Assembly: GCA_017305835.1 (NCBI GenBank)
Contig: JAFKJY010000044.1
Coordinates: forward strand, 1-64,000
Origin: Hyphomicrobiales bacterium
Lineage (GTDB): Bacteria > Pseudomonadota > Alphaproteobacteria > Rhizobiales > Rhizobiaceae
Reading direction: 5' to 3'
DNA: 64,000 bases
The position numbers and the translations under genes are program-made. Below are positions 35,399-43,556 of this stretch, piece by piece (the first letter of the stretch is position 1; each line of letters begins with the position of its first letter). The notes below the pieces were generated by a model that did no database searches, had not been told where the DNA came from, and saw only the letters and a list, made by a program, of their open reading frames with translations.

Positions 35399-36154
35399 AT
35401 GGACCGTTCGGACGCATCTTCCCGCAGGTCGGAATTCGTCGAGGCGACGGGGTTCGGCGCCGACGCCAGCCGGTCGCTTCTCGACCGCGACCCCGGCTAC
35501 TTCGCCGCCGCGCTGGCGCTGGCGCGCGTGCCCGCGACGTCGGGCGTGCTCGACGACGCGACGCGCGCCATGATCCGGCTCGCCGTCAACGTCGCCGTCA
35601 CCCATCTCGACCCCGCCGGGACGCGGCGCAGCGTCGAGATCGCGCTCGCCCGCGGCGTGTCGGAGGCGCAGGTGCTGGAGGTCTGCCAGCTCACTTCGGT
35701 GCTCGGCATCCAGTCCTGCGTCGTCGGCCTGCCGGTGCTGGCCGAGGAGCTCGCCGCGCTCGGCCGCGCCGACGAGATGGGGCCGGGCGAGCTCGACGCC
35801 GGGCGCCAGGAGCTCAAGGACCGCTTCGTCGCGCTGCGCGGCTACTGGAGCCCGCTCTGGGACACGCTGCTGAAGATCAGCCCGGCCTATTTCCGCGCCT
35901 ATGTCGACTTCTCCTCCTACCCCTGGAAGGAGGGAACGATCCCGCCCAGGGTGAAGGAGCTGATCTACGTGGCGATCGACGCGGCCACCAACCACCTGTT
36001 CGAGCCCGGCATCCGCATCCACGTCCGCAACGCCCTCAACCACGGCGCGACCGCCGCGGAAATCTCCGAGGTGCTGCAGATCGCCAGCCTGATGGGCATC
36101 GAGAGCGCCGTGCTCGGCGCGGCGACGCTGGACGCGGTCGCGGCGGGGTCCTGA
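35399..36154 (+). CDS. Tandem carboxymuconolactone-decarboxylase-like (CMD) protein
   Basis: 251 residues containing two CMD/AhpD-type alpha-helical repeats: one around residues 35-110 (LDDATRAMIRLAVNVAVTHLDP...RRSVEIALARGVSEAQVLEV) and one around 175-245 (PPRVKELIYVAIDAATNHLFEPGIRIHVRNALNHGATAAEISEV). The CxxC pair of AhpD-type enzymes is absent, so a peroxidase-reductase role is unlikely. The ATG at 35399 follows GAGAGGGAG. It is transcribed from the duplicated 39-base promoter/operator and is thus probably co-regulated with the TetR/PTE region rather than with ridA. Confidence 0.87.
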   Translation: MDRSDASSRRSEFVEATGFGADASRSLLDRDPGYFAAALALARVPATSGVLDDATRAMIRLAVNVAVTHLDPAGTRRSVEIALARGVSEAQVLEVCQLTSVLGIQSCVVGLPVLAEELAALGRADEMGPGELDAGRQELKDRFVALRGYWSPLWDTLLKISPAYFRAYVDFSSYPWKEGTIPPRVKELIYVAIDAATNHLFEPGIRIHVRNALNHGATAAEISEVLQIASLMGIESAVLGAATLDAVAAGS

Positions 36155-36168
36155 TGAACCCCGCCGGC

Positions 36169-36795
36169 CTACCAGTGCTTCGCGGTCGCGCTGACGTCGG
36201 CGAAGCGCATCGCCTGATGGACCATCGTGCGGATCTGGCTGTCCACCGCCGGGTCGCTGCACTCGAAATCCGGGTTGAAGCTCGCGAGCTGCGTGTTGAC
36301 GATGACGCCGAGCGGCGTCGGCCAGCCGCGCAGCGAATGCACGATCGAGCGCATCGCCGTCAGCGTCGCCCCGCCCGCCTGCCAGCCCATGGCGCAGCAG
36401 ATCACGCCCACCGGCACGCCGTCGAGATAGGGCCGCTCGTCGGCCCGCATGTCCTCGACATAGTCGAGGGCGTTCTTGATGCAGCCCGAGACGGAGCCGT
36501 GATAGGAGGGCGTCGACACGATCAGCACGTCGGCCTCGCGCAGCTTCTCGACGAAGTTCCGCGCCTGCCGGTTCCGCTCGCGCGAGCCGGGATCGTAGAT
36601 CTCGTCGGGCAGCGCCTCGCCGGCGATCAGATGGGTGGTCGCGCCCAGCGCCTCGGCGAAGCAGAGCGCCCGGCGCACCGCCTTCTCGGAGCTGGACTGG
36701 GCGCGCTTTGTGCCTCCCACGCCCACGACGGTCAGCCGGTTGAGAAGCATGGCCGGCATCATCGGCCGTTCGATGACGGAATCGATCTGTCCCAT
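36169..36795 (-). CDS. NAD(P)H-dependent FMN reductase family protein
   Basis: Flavodoxin-fold reductase of 208 residues from the ATG at 36795; an alternative start is 36756. Features: LTVVGVGGTKRAQSSSEKAVRRAL (phosphate-binding loop region), ADVLIVSTPSYHGSVSGCIKNALDYVEDM (flavin ring contact) and VGVICCAMGWQAGGATLTAMRSI. It could provide reduced FMN to the LLM monooxygenase at 32042. It is convergent with the CMD gene (14-base gap) and has its own promoter region carrying GntR-type sites. Confidence 0.88.
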   Translation of the reverse strand: MGQIDSVIERPMMPAMLLNRLTVVGVGGTKRAQSSSEKAVRRALCFAEALGATTHLIAGEALPDEIYDPGSRERNRQARNFVEKLREADVLIVSTPSYHGSVSGCIKNALDYVEDMRADERPYLDGVPVGVICCAMGWQAGGATLTAMRSIVHSLRGWPTPLGVIVNTQLASFNPDFECSDPAVDSQIRTMVHQAMRFADVSATAKHW

Positions 36796-36853
36796 TGGAG
36801 CGCGTCCCGTTTGTCGTGCCCTCACGATAGCAAATCCGCGTGCCGATACAATA

Positions 36854-36888
36854 TCTGAAATTTCAGAAATCTAAATATTGAAATTTCT
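36854..36888. promoter_or_regulatory. GntR-type site 2 (FMN-reductase promoter), double
   Basis: A perfect 14-base palindrome TCTGAAATTTCAGA (36854-36867), then a second near-copy TGAAATTTCT (36879-36888), 23 bases further on. They lie in the AT-rich part of the 200-base gap between gntR and the FMN-reductase start. No gene is seen in this gap. Confidence 0.65.
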
Positions 36889-36996
36889 ATAGGCCGCGCG
36901 CACGCGTTGTCGCCGCCGGACGAGGTCACCCTCGCGGCAGATTCTCCGGCTGGGGAAAGTGGGAAGCGGCCGACAAAAAATACCGGGCCGGCCAGC

Positions 36997-37695
36997 CTAT
37001 TTCAGGCCGTAGGCTTCGGTGTTGCTGACATAATAGTCGACGAAGCCGGGGAACTGGCCGACGCATTCGCGCATCGCCTTCTCGGCGCCGCGCGCGTCGC
37101 GCGCACGCATGCGGTCGACGACGTCGACATGCGACTGGCGCGACTTGATCCAGTCCTCCTGCTCGAGACGCGCGACCGCCCCGGCATACCAGAAGCGCGA
37201 GGCGTTGTTGTGCAGCACGACGACGTGCTGTTCCAGGATGCGGTTCTTGGTCGAGCGCGCGATCGCCCGGTGGAAGATCTGGTCGAGCTTGAACAGCTTG
37301 CGGAAGTCGCGCAGCTCCACGATCGCCAGATATTCGTCGGTCAGCTTGCTGAGGATCTCGAGGTCCTGCGCGTCGGCCCGCAGCGCCGCGATGCGCGCGC
37401 TCTGGCATTCGATCAGGATGCGCGCCTCGTAGACGTCCTGCAGCTCCTGCACGTCGAGCCCGGCCACGATCGTCCCGGTCCGCGGCTGGCGCACCACCAG
37501 CCGCTCCAGCGCCAGCCTGAACAGCGCGTCGCGGACGCCCGCGATGCCGATCCCCAGCCGGCTCGCCAGCGACTTCTCGTCCAGCCGCGAGCCGGGCGCG
37601 AGGTCGCCGAAGACGATCGCGCTGAGGATCGTGTCGTAGGCGTTCTGGCGGCGCGACGTCGGCTGCGAATCGAGTTCGATGTCCAGGGCAAGCAT
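36997..37695 (-). CDS. GntR-family regulator (FadR/FCD subgroup)
   Basis: 232-residue regulator. N-terminal winged helix (YDTILSAIVFGDLAPGSRLDEKSLASRLGIGIAGVRDALFRL), then an all-helical FCD effector domain with metal-ligand-type residues (DQIFHRAIARSTKN, DWIKSRQSHVDVVDRM). FCD proteins respond to carboxylic acids. Near-identical TGAAATTTCA motifs at its own promoter, upstream of the FMN reductase and upstream of ridA suggest it controls the Rut-like locus. Confidence 0.92.
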   Translation of the reverse strand: MLALDIELDSQPTSRRQNAYDTILSAIVFGDLAPGSRLDEKSLASRLGIGIAGVRDALFRLALERLVVRQPRTGTIVAGLDVQELQDVYEARILIECQSARIAALRADAQDLEILSKLTDEYLAIVELRDFRKLFKLDQIFHRAIARSTKNRILEQHVVVLHNNASRFWYAGAVARLEQEDWIKSRQSHVDVVDRMRARDARGAEKAMRECVGQFPGFVDYYVSNTEAYGLK

Positions 37696-37706
37696 GTTCG
37701 CGAATT

Positions 37707-37716
37707 TGAACTTTCA
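37707..37716. promoter_or_regulatory. GntR-type site 3 (gntR own promoter)
   Basis: TGAACTTTCA followed by G, one base different from site 1, lies 12 bases before the gntR start. Suggests autoregulation. Confidence 0.5.
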
Positions 37717-37835
37717 GTTTTCGCGATTCGTATAGGACATTCCCGCCACCGGGGCTAGTGACCGTAAGACGCAGCCCGAACCGGCCGCTGCCGACCGCGC
37801 GGCAGCGGACCCCGCCATGGTCGAAAAATGCCCGG

Positions 37836-39413
37836 CTATGCCTTCAGCAGGTCGCGCAGCGCCGTCTTCAGCACCTTGCCGTTGGCGTTGCGCGGCAGCG
37901 GCTCGTCGAGGAAGGTGAACCCGTCGGGCACCTTGTAGTCCGACAGCCGCTCGGCGCAGTGCGCCCTGAGCATGGCCGCGTCGGCCTCGCGGCCGCCGGT
38001 GTGGACGAAGGCATGCACCTTCTCGCCCAGCACCGGGTCGGGCCGGCCCACCACCGCGCTCTCGACCACGCCCGGATGGAGCGACAGCACGCTTTCGACC
38101 TCGACGCAGTAGACCTTGAAGCCGCCGCGGTTGACCATGTCCTTCTTGCGGTCGAGCACATGCACGTAGCCCTCCGCGTCGATCGAGCCGATGTCGCCCG
38201 AGCGCCAGTAGCCGTCGGCGAAGCTGGCGCGGTCGGCCTCCGGATTGTCCCAGTAGCCCGGCACGACCATCGGCCCGGCGATCAGCAGCTCGCCCGTCTC
38301 GCCGGGTGCCACCTCGCGGCCGTCCTCGTCGACGACGACGATCTCCCCGCAGGCCACCGTCTTGCCCACGGAGGCCGGCCGGATCGCGATGTCGCCGATC
38401 GGCAGGATCGTCGCCGGCGAGGTCGTCTCGGTCGCGCCGTAGACGTTGACGAGCGACAGGCCGGGTATTTCCGCTGCCAGCCTGTCGATCGTCGCCTGCG
38501 GCATCGGCGCGCCGCCGAAGCCGCCGACGCGCCAGCTCGACAGGTCGAACCTCGCGAGCTCGGGATCGAGCAGGCACAGATTGTACATGGCCGGCACCAG
38601 CAGCGCGTAGGTCACGCGATCGCGCGCCACCATCTCCAGATAGGTCCGCGCCTTGAAGGCCGGCATGATCGCCGTCGACCCGCCGACGAGGATCATGGCG
38701 AGGATGATGGCGACGAGCCCGGTCACGTGCGAGGCCGGCACGGCGAGCGCCGCTACGTCGCCTTCGCGCAGGCGCAGGCCCTCGCGATAGTGGATCAGCG
38801 AGTGGATGACGCCGAAATGGGTGAGCACCGCGCCCTTCGGCCGGCCGGTGGTCCCGGACGTGTAGAGCAGGCAGAACGGGCTGTCCTCAGCGACGTCCGG
38901 CAGGTCCGCGGCGGGCGCGGCGTCGGCCAATGCGGCGAAGGGGCGGCCCGGCCCCTCGCCCACCACGAACACGCTGCGCAGAGCGGGTACGTCCGCCGCC
39001 GCCGGCAGATTGGCGGCCTGCTCGCCGGCATAGACGATGCCTGCCGCGCCGCACTGGTTCAGCACGAACTCGATCTCCGGCCGCCGCTGGCGCGTGTTGA
39101 GCGGCACCGAGATCAGTCCCGCCCGCGCCGCGCCGAGCACGGCGAGCACGAACTCGAAGCCGTTGCCGAGCAGGATCGCCAGCCGGTCGCCCGGCCTCAG
39201 CCCTGCCGCGAGCAGCCCGCCGGCGACGCGGCCGACGGCGGCGTCGAGCTGCGCATAGCTCATCCGCTCGCCGCCCAGCAGCAGCGCGTCGGCGTTAGGC
39301 AGGCGCGCCACGGTGTCGCGCAGCATCGCGTCGATGTTGCGGGGCCTGTCCGCATAGGCGCGCACGACGCGGTTGCCGTAGTGGACCTCGCGGCGCGTGG
39401 CCGGTTCCTTCAT
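37836..39413 (-). CDS. AMP-forming acyl-CoA synthetase/ligase
   Basis: Activates a carboxylic acid to its CoA thioester via an acyl-AMP. 525 residues: adenylate P-loop LLYTSGTTGRPKGAVLTHFG, VYGATETTSPATI, GYWRSGDIGSIDAEGYVHVLDRKKDM and the C-terminal catalytic Lys in RNANGKVLKTAL. Belongs to the medium/long-chain fatty-acid or aryl-acid CoA ligase group; the substrate is unknown. It follows the TetR gene on the same strand, probably in one transcript, so it should respond to the same signal as the PTE-aminotransferase-BKACE operon. Confidence 0.93.
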   Translation of the reverse strand: MKEPATRREVHYGNRVVRAYADRPRNIDAMLRDTVARLPNADALLLGGERMSYAQLDAAVGRVAGGLLAAGLRPGDRLAILLGNGFEFVLAVLGAARAGLISVPLNTRQRRPEIEFVLNQCGAAGIVYAGEQAANLPAAADVPALRSVFVVGEGPGRPFAALADAAPAADLPDVAEDSPFCLLYTSGTTGRPKGAVLTHFGVIHSLIHYREGLRLREGDVAALAVPASHVTGLVAIILAMILVGGSTAIMPAFKARTYLEMVARDRVTYALLVPAMYNLCLLDPELARFDLSSWRVGGFGGAPMPQATIDRLAAEIPGLSLVNVYGATETTSPATILPIGDIAIRPASVGKTVACGEIVVVDEDGREVAPGETGELLIAGPMVVPGYWDNPEADRASFADGYWRSGDIGSIDAEGYVHVLDRKKDMVNRGGFKVYCVEVESVLSLHPGVVESAVVGRPDPVLGEKVHAFVHTGGREADAAMLRAHCAERLSDYKVPDGFTFLDEPLPRNANGKVLKTALRDLLKA

Positions 39414-39446
39414 CGCGTCCTCCGTCCTGTCGCGCGCGGCAACCGC

Positions 39447-40196
39447 CTACGCCGCCGCGCCGTCCTTCCGGCGCGAGAGTATCCCCTCCAGCCCGGCGAT
39501 GACCATGTCGACATAGAGCTCGAAGCCGCCTGTCAGCGGGTTCACCCGGCCGCTCTGCCAGCGCACGATGAAAGCTTTGTTGGACAGGAGGTCGAGGTGC
39601 TCGACCAGCAGCGGATAGTCCTCGGCCGGCAGCGCCCGCACGCGGTCTTCCAGCTCCGCCGCCCAGTCGACCGGGTCGTCGTCCGGCATCGGCGCCAGCT
39701 CCAGCGTCACGTAGCCGATCATCGCCGCCACCACCGCATTGTAGGCGTCGACGATGCGCGGCGCCTCGAAGCCCGCCGCCTTCAGCGCGGCGAGGATCTG
39801 CTCGACCAGCAGCGGGTTGATGCCGGAGTTCGAGACGAGCTGCGCGCCGAGCAGCGGCGCGATGTTCGGGTGCCTCTGCAGCGACTGCCGGTAGCGTTCG
39901 AGCAGCCCGCGCAGCCAGCCGCGCCAGTCCTCCTGCGGCGGGAACGGCGGCGCCACGTCGTGGAAGGCGATGGTCGCCACCTCCGCCAGCACGGCGTTGC
40001 GGCCGCCGGCGAAGTGCCAGTAGAGCGCCGTCGGGTAGACGTTGAGCTTGCGCGCCGCGTCGCGCAGGCTGAACGTCTCCAGGCCCTTCTCGTCGATCAG
40101 CTCCAGCGCCGTCTTCACGATCTGCTCGCGCGTCAGGCTGTCGGCGGAATCCTTGGGAGGCCGCCCGCGCGGCTTCGCTTCCGACTTGCGCTTCAT
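39447..40196 (-). CDS. TetR-family transcriptional regulator
   Basis: 249 residues. The basic N-terminus contains KPRGRPPKDS, then HTH (TREQIVKTALELIDEKGLETFSLRDAARKLNVYPTALYWHF) and a TetR_C-type ligand domain. The ATG at 40196 has GGAGGGA upstream. A longer in-frame start at 40295 is rejected because it would translate the 39-base promoter/operator. It is divergent from the PTE-family gene, with copy 2 of the 39-base element between them, making it the natural candidate to bind that element. Confidence 0.92.
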   Translation of the reverse strand: MKRKSEAKPRGRPPKDSADSLTREQIVKTALELIDEKGLETFSLRDAARKLNVYPTALYWHFAGGRNAVLAEVATIAFHDVAPPFPPQEDWRGWLRGLLERYRQSLQRHPNIAPLLGAQLVSNSGINPLLVEQILAALKAAGFEAPRIVDAYNAVVAAMIGYVTLELAPMPDDDPVDWAAELEDRVRALPAEDYPLLVEHLDLLSNKAFIVRWQSGRVNPLTGGFELYVDMVIAGLEGILSRRKDGAAA

Positions 40197-40253
40197 CCGT
40201 TCCCTCCGCCGCCTGCCCGGGACCGCCTTCGCGGCCCCTGTCGATTCCCGATA

Positions 40254-40292
40254 ATTGTACAGTTGACAATTAAATTGGACAATGTTCAATTT
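40254..40292 (-). promoter_or_regulatory. 39-base promoter/operator, copy 2 (TetR / PTE divergent promoter)
   Basis: Exact inverted copy of 35286-35324. On the minus strand its TTGTCC/TACAAT pair with a 17-base spacer points at the TetR gene. On the plus strand TTGACA at 40263-40268 may serve the PTE-family operon. A TetR dimer here would control both directions. Confidence 0.75.
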
Positions 40293-40353
40293 CATAACGC
40301 CGGATCGGTCCTGTATCTAGACCCATTCGACAACGATCGAGGCTATCCACCCC

Positions 40354-41400
40354 ATGACCCGCATCGGACGAGACGAGCTGCGCGGACGCGCCCAGACGGT
40401 CACCGGCCTCGTCGATCCCGCCGCGCTCGGTCCCACCCTCATGCACGAGCACCTGATCTGGGACGTGCGCACCCCGGCGATGATCGCGACCGGCGACGAC
40501 GGCCCCGAGATCGAGCTCTGCAACTGCTTCCGCATCAATTACGGCCGCCGCATCGTCCCCGGCAATCTGGTGTCGCGCAGCGTCGACGTCGCCTGCCGCG
40601 AGGTCGCGGCTATGATCGAGGCCGGCGGCAGGACCGTGGTCGAGCTGACCTGCGGCGGGCTCAAGCCCGACCCCGAGGGGCTGGTCAGGGTCTCGCAGGA
40701 GACCGGCGCGCTGATCGTCATGGGCTGCGGCCACTATGTCGACGACTACCAGGACCGCGCCAACGAGGCGCGCTCGGTCGAGAGCTTCGCCGCCGAGATG
40801 GTCTCGCAGGTATTCGAGGGCGCCTGGGACACGGGCATCCGCGCCGGCATCATCGGCGAGATCGGCTGCCAGGTGCCGTGGACCGGCCTCGAGAAGCGCG
40901 TCCTGCGCGGCGCCCTGCTCGCCCAGGCCGAGACCGGCGCCTCGCTCAACATCCATCCCGGCCGCCACCAGGACCAGCCGCTGGAGATCGCCCAGTTCGT
41001 CCGCGCCAATGGCGGCCGGCCGGAGCGCACGATCATCAGCCACATCGACCGCACCATCTTCGACACCGACCGCATGCTGCGGCTGGCCGACACCGGCTGC
41101 GTGGTCGAGTTCGACCTCTTCGGGCAGGAGCAGAGCTACTATTACTGGGGCGACATCGACATGCCCAACGATGTCATCCGGCTCCGCCACATCCGCGCCC
41201 TCATCGAGCACGGCCATCTCGACCGCATCCTGATCAGCCACGACATCTGCTACCGCACCCGCATGAGCTGCTTCGGCGGCCACGGCTACGGCCACATCTT
41301 CGAGAACGTGGTGCCGCTGATGCGCGCCCGCGGCTTCAGCGAGGCCGAGATCGACGCGATCCTCGTCGGCAATCCCAGGCGCCTCCTGACTTTTTCCTGA
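40354..41400 (+). CDS. Phosphotriesterase-family hydrolase (lactonase-like)
   Basis: 348-residue TIM-barrel metal hydrolase. Metal ligands: HEHLIWD (H31, H33), IGEIGC (Glu bridging position, where other members have a carboxylated Lys), NIHPGRH, SHIDRT (His) and SHDICYR (Asp). Family members include phosphotriesterases, lactonases and resiniferatoxin-binding homologues. In a catabolic operon with an aminotransferase, SDR and BKACE, opening a lactone or hydrolysing an ester or amide is the likely first step. First gene of the plus-strand operon controlled from the TetR promoter. Confidence 0.9.
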   Translation: MTRIGRDELRGRAQTVTGLVDPAALGPTLMHEHLIWDVRTPAMIATGDDGPEIELCNCFRINYGRRIVPGNLVSRSVDVACREVAAMIEAGGRTVVELTCGGLKPDPEGLVRVSQETGALIVMGCGHYVDDYQDRANEARSVESFAAEMVSQVFEGAWDTGIRAGIIGEIGCQVPWTGLEKRVLRGALLAQAETGASLNIHPGRHQDQPLEIAQFVRANGGRPERTIISHIDRTIFDTDRMLRLADTGCVVEFDLFGQEQSYYYWGDIDMPNDVIRLRHIRALIEHGHLDRILISHDICYRTRMSCFGGHGYGHIFENVVPLMRARGFSEAEIDAILVGNPRRLLTFS

Positions 41401-41414
41401 ACGGACCGGACCCC

Positions 41415-42743
41415 ATGAACACGCACGAAACGCCCCGCAACGTCAGCATCAAGTCGGCTCTGGAGGACGCCCGCGCCCGCTATGTCGAGCGCAACCCCGA
41501 GAGCCATGCGCGCCACAGGCGCGCGACCGAGGTCATGCCCGGCGGCAACACCCGCACCGTGCTGTTCCACTCGCCCTTTCCGCTCGCGATCAAGGGCGGC
41601 CGCGGCTGCCACGTCGAGGATGCCGACGGCCACGACTATGTCGATTATCTCGGCGAATACACCGCCGGCCTGTTCGGCCATTCCAACCCCGACATCCGCG
41701 CGGCGATCATCGGCGCGCTCGACCGCGGCATAAACCTGTCCGGCCACAACACCGTCGAGCCGGAATTTGCCGAAGCCGTCTGCGCCCGCGTGCCCTCGCT
41801 GGAGCTGGTCCGCTTCACCAATTCCGGCACCGAGGCCAACCTGATGGCGGTGGCGACCGCGTGCATCCACACCGGCCGCCGCAAGGTGCTCGCCTTCCGC
41901 GGCGGCTACCATGGCGGGCTGCTGAGCTTCGGCGAAACGCCGGTCGCCACCAACGTGCCGCACGAATTCCTGATGGCGACCTACAACGACGCGGCCGGCA
42001 CGGCGGCCTTGCTCGAGGAGCATGGCGACGCCATCGCCGCGATCATCGTCGAGCCGATGATGGGCGCCAGCGGCTGCATCCCGGCCGACGGGGAATTCCT
42101 GAAGCTGCTGCGCGAGGAGGCCGACCGCCGCGGCATCGTGCTGATCTTCGACGAGGTGATGACCTCGCGGCTCAGCCCCGGCGGCCTGCAGGAGGTGCAC
42201 GGCATCCTTCCCGACCTCACCACGCTCGGCAAGTACATGGGCGGCGGCATGTCGTTCGGCGCCTTCGGCGGCGGCCGCGAGCTGATGTCGATCTACGACC
42301 CGCGCCGGGCCGATTCGATCGGCCATGCCGGCACCTTCAACAACAACATCATGACCATGTCGGCCGGGCTGGTGGCGATGACGAAGCTCTACACGCCCGA
42401 CGTCGCGCGCAAGCTCAACGCGCTCGGCGACGACCTGCGCGAGCGCTTGAACGCGGTGTGCCGTAAGCACGGCGCCGCCCTCGTATTCACCGGCATCGGC
42501 TCGATGATGACGGCCCACTTCGCCGCCACCCCGCCGCGCAACGCCGGCGAGGCGCAGCAGGCCGACCAGAGCCTCAAGGAGCTGTTCTACTTCGAGATGC
42601 TGGAGCGCGGCGTCTTCATGGCCCGCCGCGCCATGGTCGCGCTCAGCCTGGAGATCGCGCCGAAGGACTGCGACATGCTGGTCGACGCGGTCGCCGACTT
42701 CGTCTCCCTCCGCAAGCCGCTCCTGTCGGGCAGGGTCCACTAG
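41415..42743 (+). CDS. Class III PLP aminotransferase (GSA-aminomutase-like)
   Basis: 442-residue PLP enzyme. Features: MPGGNTRTVLFHSPFPLAIKGG, FTNSGTEANLMA (phosphate-site Gly/Thr), YHGG, FDEVMTSR (D246 pairs with the PLP nitrogen) and TTLGKYMGGGMSFGAFGG (Schiff-base K273). The MPGGNTR start and overall form resemble glutamate-1-semialdehyde aminomutase-like proteins, but the catabolic context suggests a beta- or omega-amino acid transaminase. The ATG at 41415 lies 14 bases after the PTE stop; a very long upstream reading frame is antisense noise. Confidence 0.92.
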   Translation: MNTHETPRNVSIKSALEDARARYVERNPESHARHRRATEVMPGGNTRTVLFHSPFPLAIKGGRGCHVEDADGHDYVDYLGEYTAGLFGHSNPDIRAAIIGALDRGINLSGHNTVEPEFAEAVCARVPSLELVRFTNSGTEANLMAVATACIHTGRRKVLAFRGGYHGGLLSFGETPVATNVPHEFLMATYNDAAGTAALLEEHGDAIAAIIVEPMMGASGCIPADGEFLKLLREEADRRGIVLIFDEVMTSRLSPGGLQEVHGILPDLTTLGKYMGGGMSFGAFGGGRELMSIYDPRRADSIGHAGTFNNNIMTMSAGLVAMTKLYTPDVARKLNALGDDLRERLNAVCRKHGAALVFTGIGSMMTAHFAATPPRNAGEAQQADQSLKELFYFEMLERGVFMARRAMVALSLEIAPKDCDMLVDAVADFVSLRKPLLSGRVH

Positions 42744-42775
42744 GGCTACTCCGCCACTCCAGCGAAAGGCACGTC

Positions 42776-43522
42776 ATGGCCAAGGTCGTGATCGTCACCG
42801 GCGCCAGCCGGGGCATCGGCAGGGCGACGGCCCTGCTCGCCGCCCGCCGCGGCTGGGACGTCTGCGTCAACTATCTCGGCTCGACCGACGCCGCCCGCGA
42901 GGTCGCCACCGAGATCGAGGCACTCGGCCGCCGCGCCCTGCTGGTCAGGGGCGACATGGGCCGCGAGGACGACATCAGGGCGATGTTCGCCGCTGTCGAC
43001 CGCAGCCTCGGCGCCCCCGACGCGGTCGTCTGCAACGCCGGCATCACAGGCAAGGCCGGCCGGCTGGAGGATCTGGAGACCGAGACGCTGCGCCGCGTCG
43101 TCGACGTCAACCTCGTCGGCGTCGTGCTGACGGCGCGCGAGGCCGTGCTGCGCATGTCGACGAAGCGCGGCGGCCGCGGCGGCTCGATCGTGCTGATGTC
43201 GTCGGTCGCCTCCTTCATCGGCGGCGCCGGCGAGTGGCTGCATTATGCCGCCACCAAGGGCGCCATCAACACCTTCACGCTCGGCCTCTCCCGCGAGGTG
43301 GCCGGCGAGGGCATCCGCGTCAACGCGGTCAGCCCCGGCGTCATCGACACTGAGATCCACGCGGCGGCTGGCGCCGGCGAGCGCGTCGCGCGGCTGGTGC
43401 CCAACCTCCCTATGCCGCGCATCGGCACGGCGCAGGAGGTCGCCGAGGCGATCCTGTTCTTCATGGGCGGCGAGGCCGCCTATTCGATCGGCGCGGTGCT
43501 GCCGATCACCGGCGGCCGCTGA
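42776..43522 (+). CDS. SDR family oxidoreductase (BKACE module 2)
   Basis: 248-residue dehydrogenase. TGASRGIG loop near residue 8, CNAGITG, LMSSVAS catalytic Ser, YAATKGA catalytic Tyr/Lys and SPGVIDTEIH. The cofactor-site NYLGSTDAAREV suggests NADP or NAD use without clear bias. It directly precedes BKACE copy 2, so it may oxidise a beta-hydroxy acid to the beta-keto acid that BKACE cleaves. Confidence 0.93.
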   Translation: MAKVVIVTGASRGIGRATALLAARRGWDVCVNYLGSTDAAREVATEIEALGRRALLVRGDMGREDDIRAMFAAVDRSLGAPDAVVCNAGITGKAGRLEDLETETLRRVVDVNLVGVVLTAREAVLRMSTKRGGRGGSIVLMSSVASFIGGAGEWLHYAATKGAINTFTLGLSREVAGEGIRVNAVSPGVIDTEIHAAAGAGERVARLVPNLPMPRIGTAQEVAEAILFFMGGEAAYSIGAVLPITGGR

Positions 43523-43556
43523 CGCGCCGCGACGACAACCTAATGCGGAGCCCGAA

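Noticed and set aside
35289..35573. Small + strand reading frame starting within the 39-base element
   Set aside because: It overlaps the CMD gene in another frame and exists only because the operator is duplicated; no protein features.
34733..36795. Assigning this locus as a true Rut (uracil) operon
   Set aside because: No RutB-type isochorismatase fold, RutG permease or RutE is present, and an amidase-signature enzyme and ABC importer are there instead; only similarity of logic is claimed.
40197..40295. Longer TetR start at 40295
   Set aside because: It would translate the 39-base promoter/operator; the ATG at 40196 has a good ribosome-binding site.
37758..42743. A 1661-codon open frame on the + strand
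   Set aside because: Only the last 442 codons (from 41415) are the real aminotransferase. The rest lies antisense to the ligase and TetR genes and has an arginine/alanine-rich composition with no domain.
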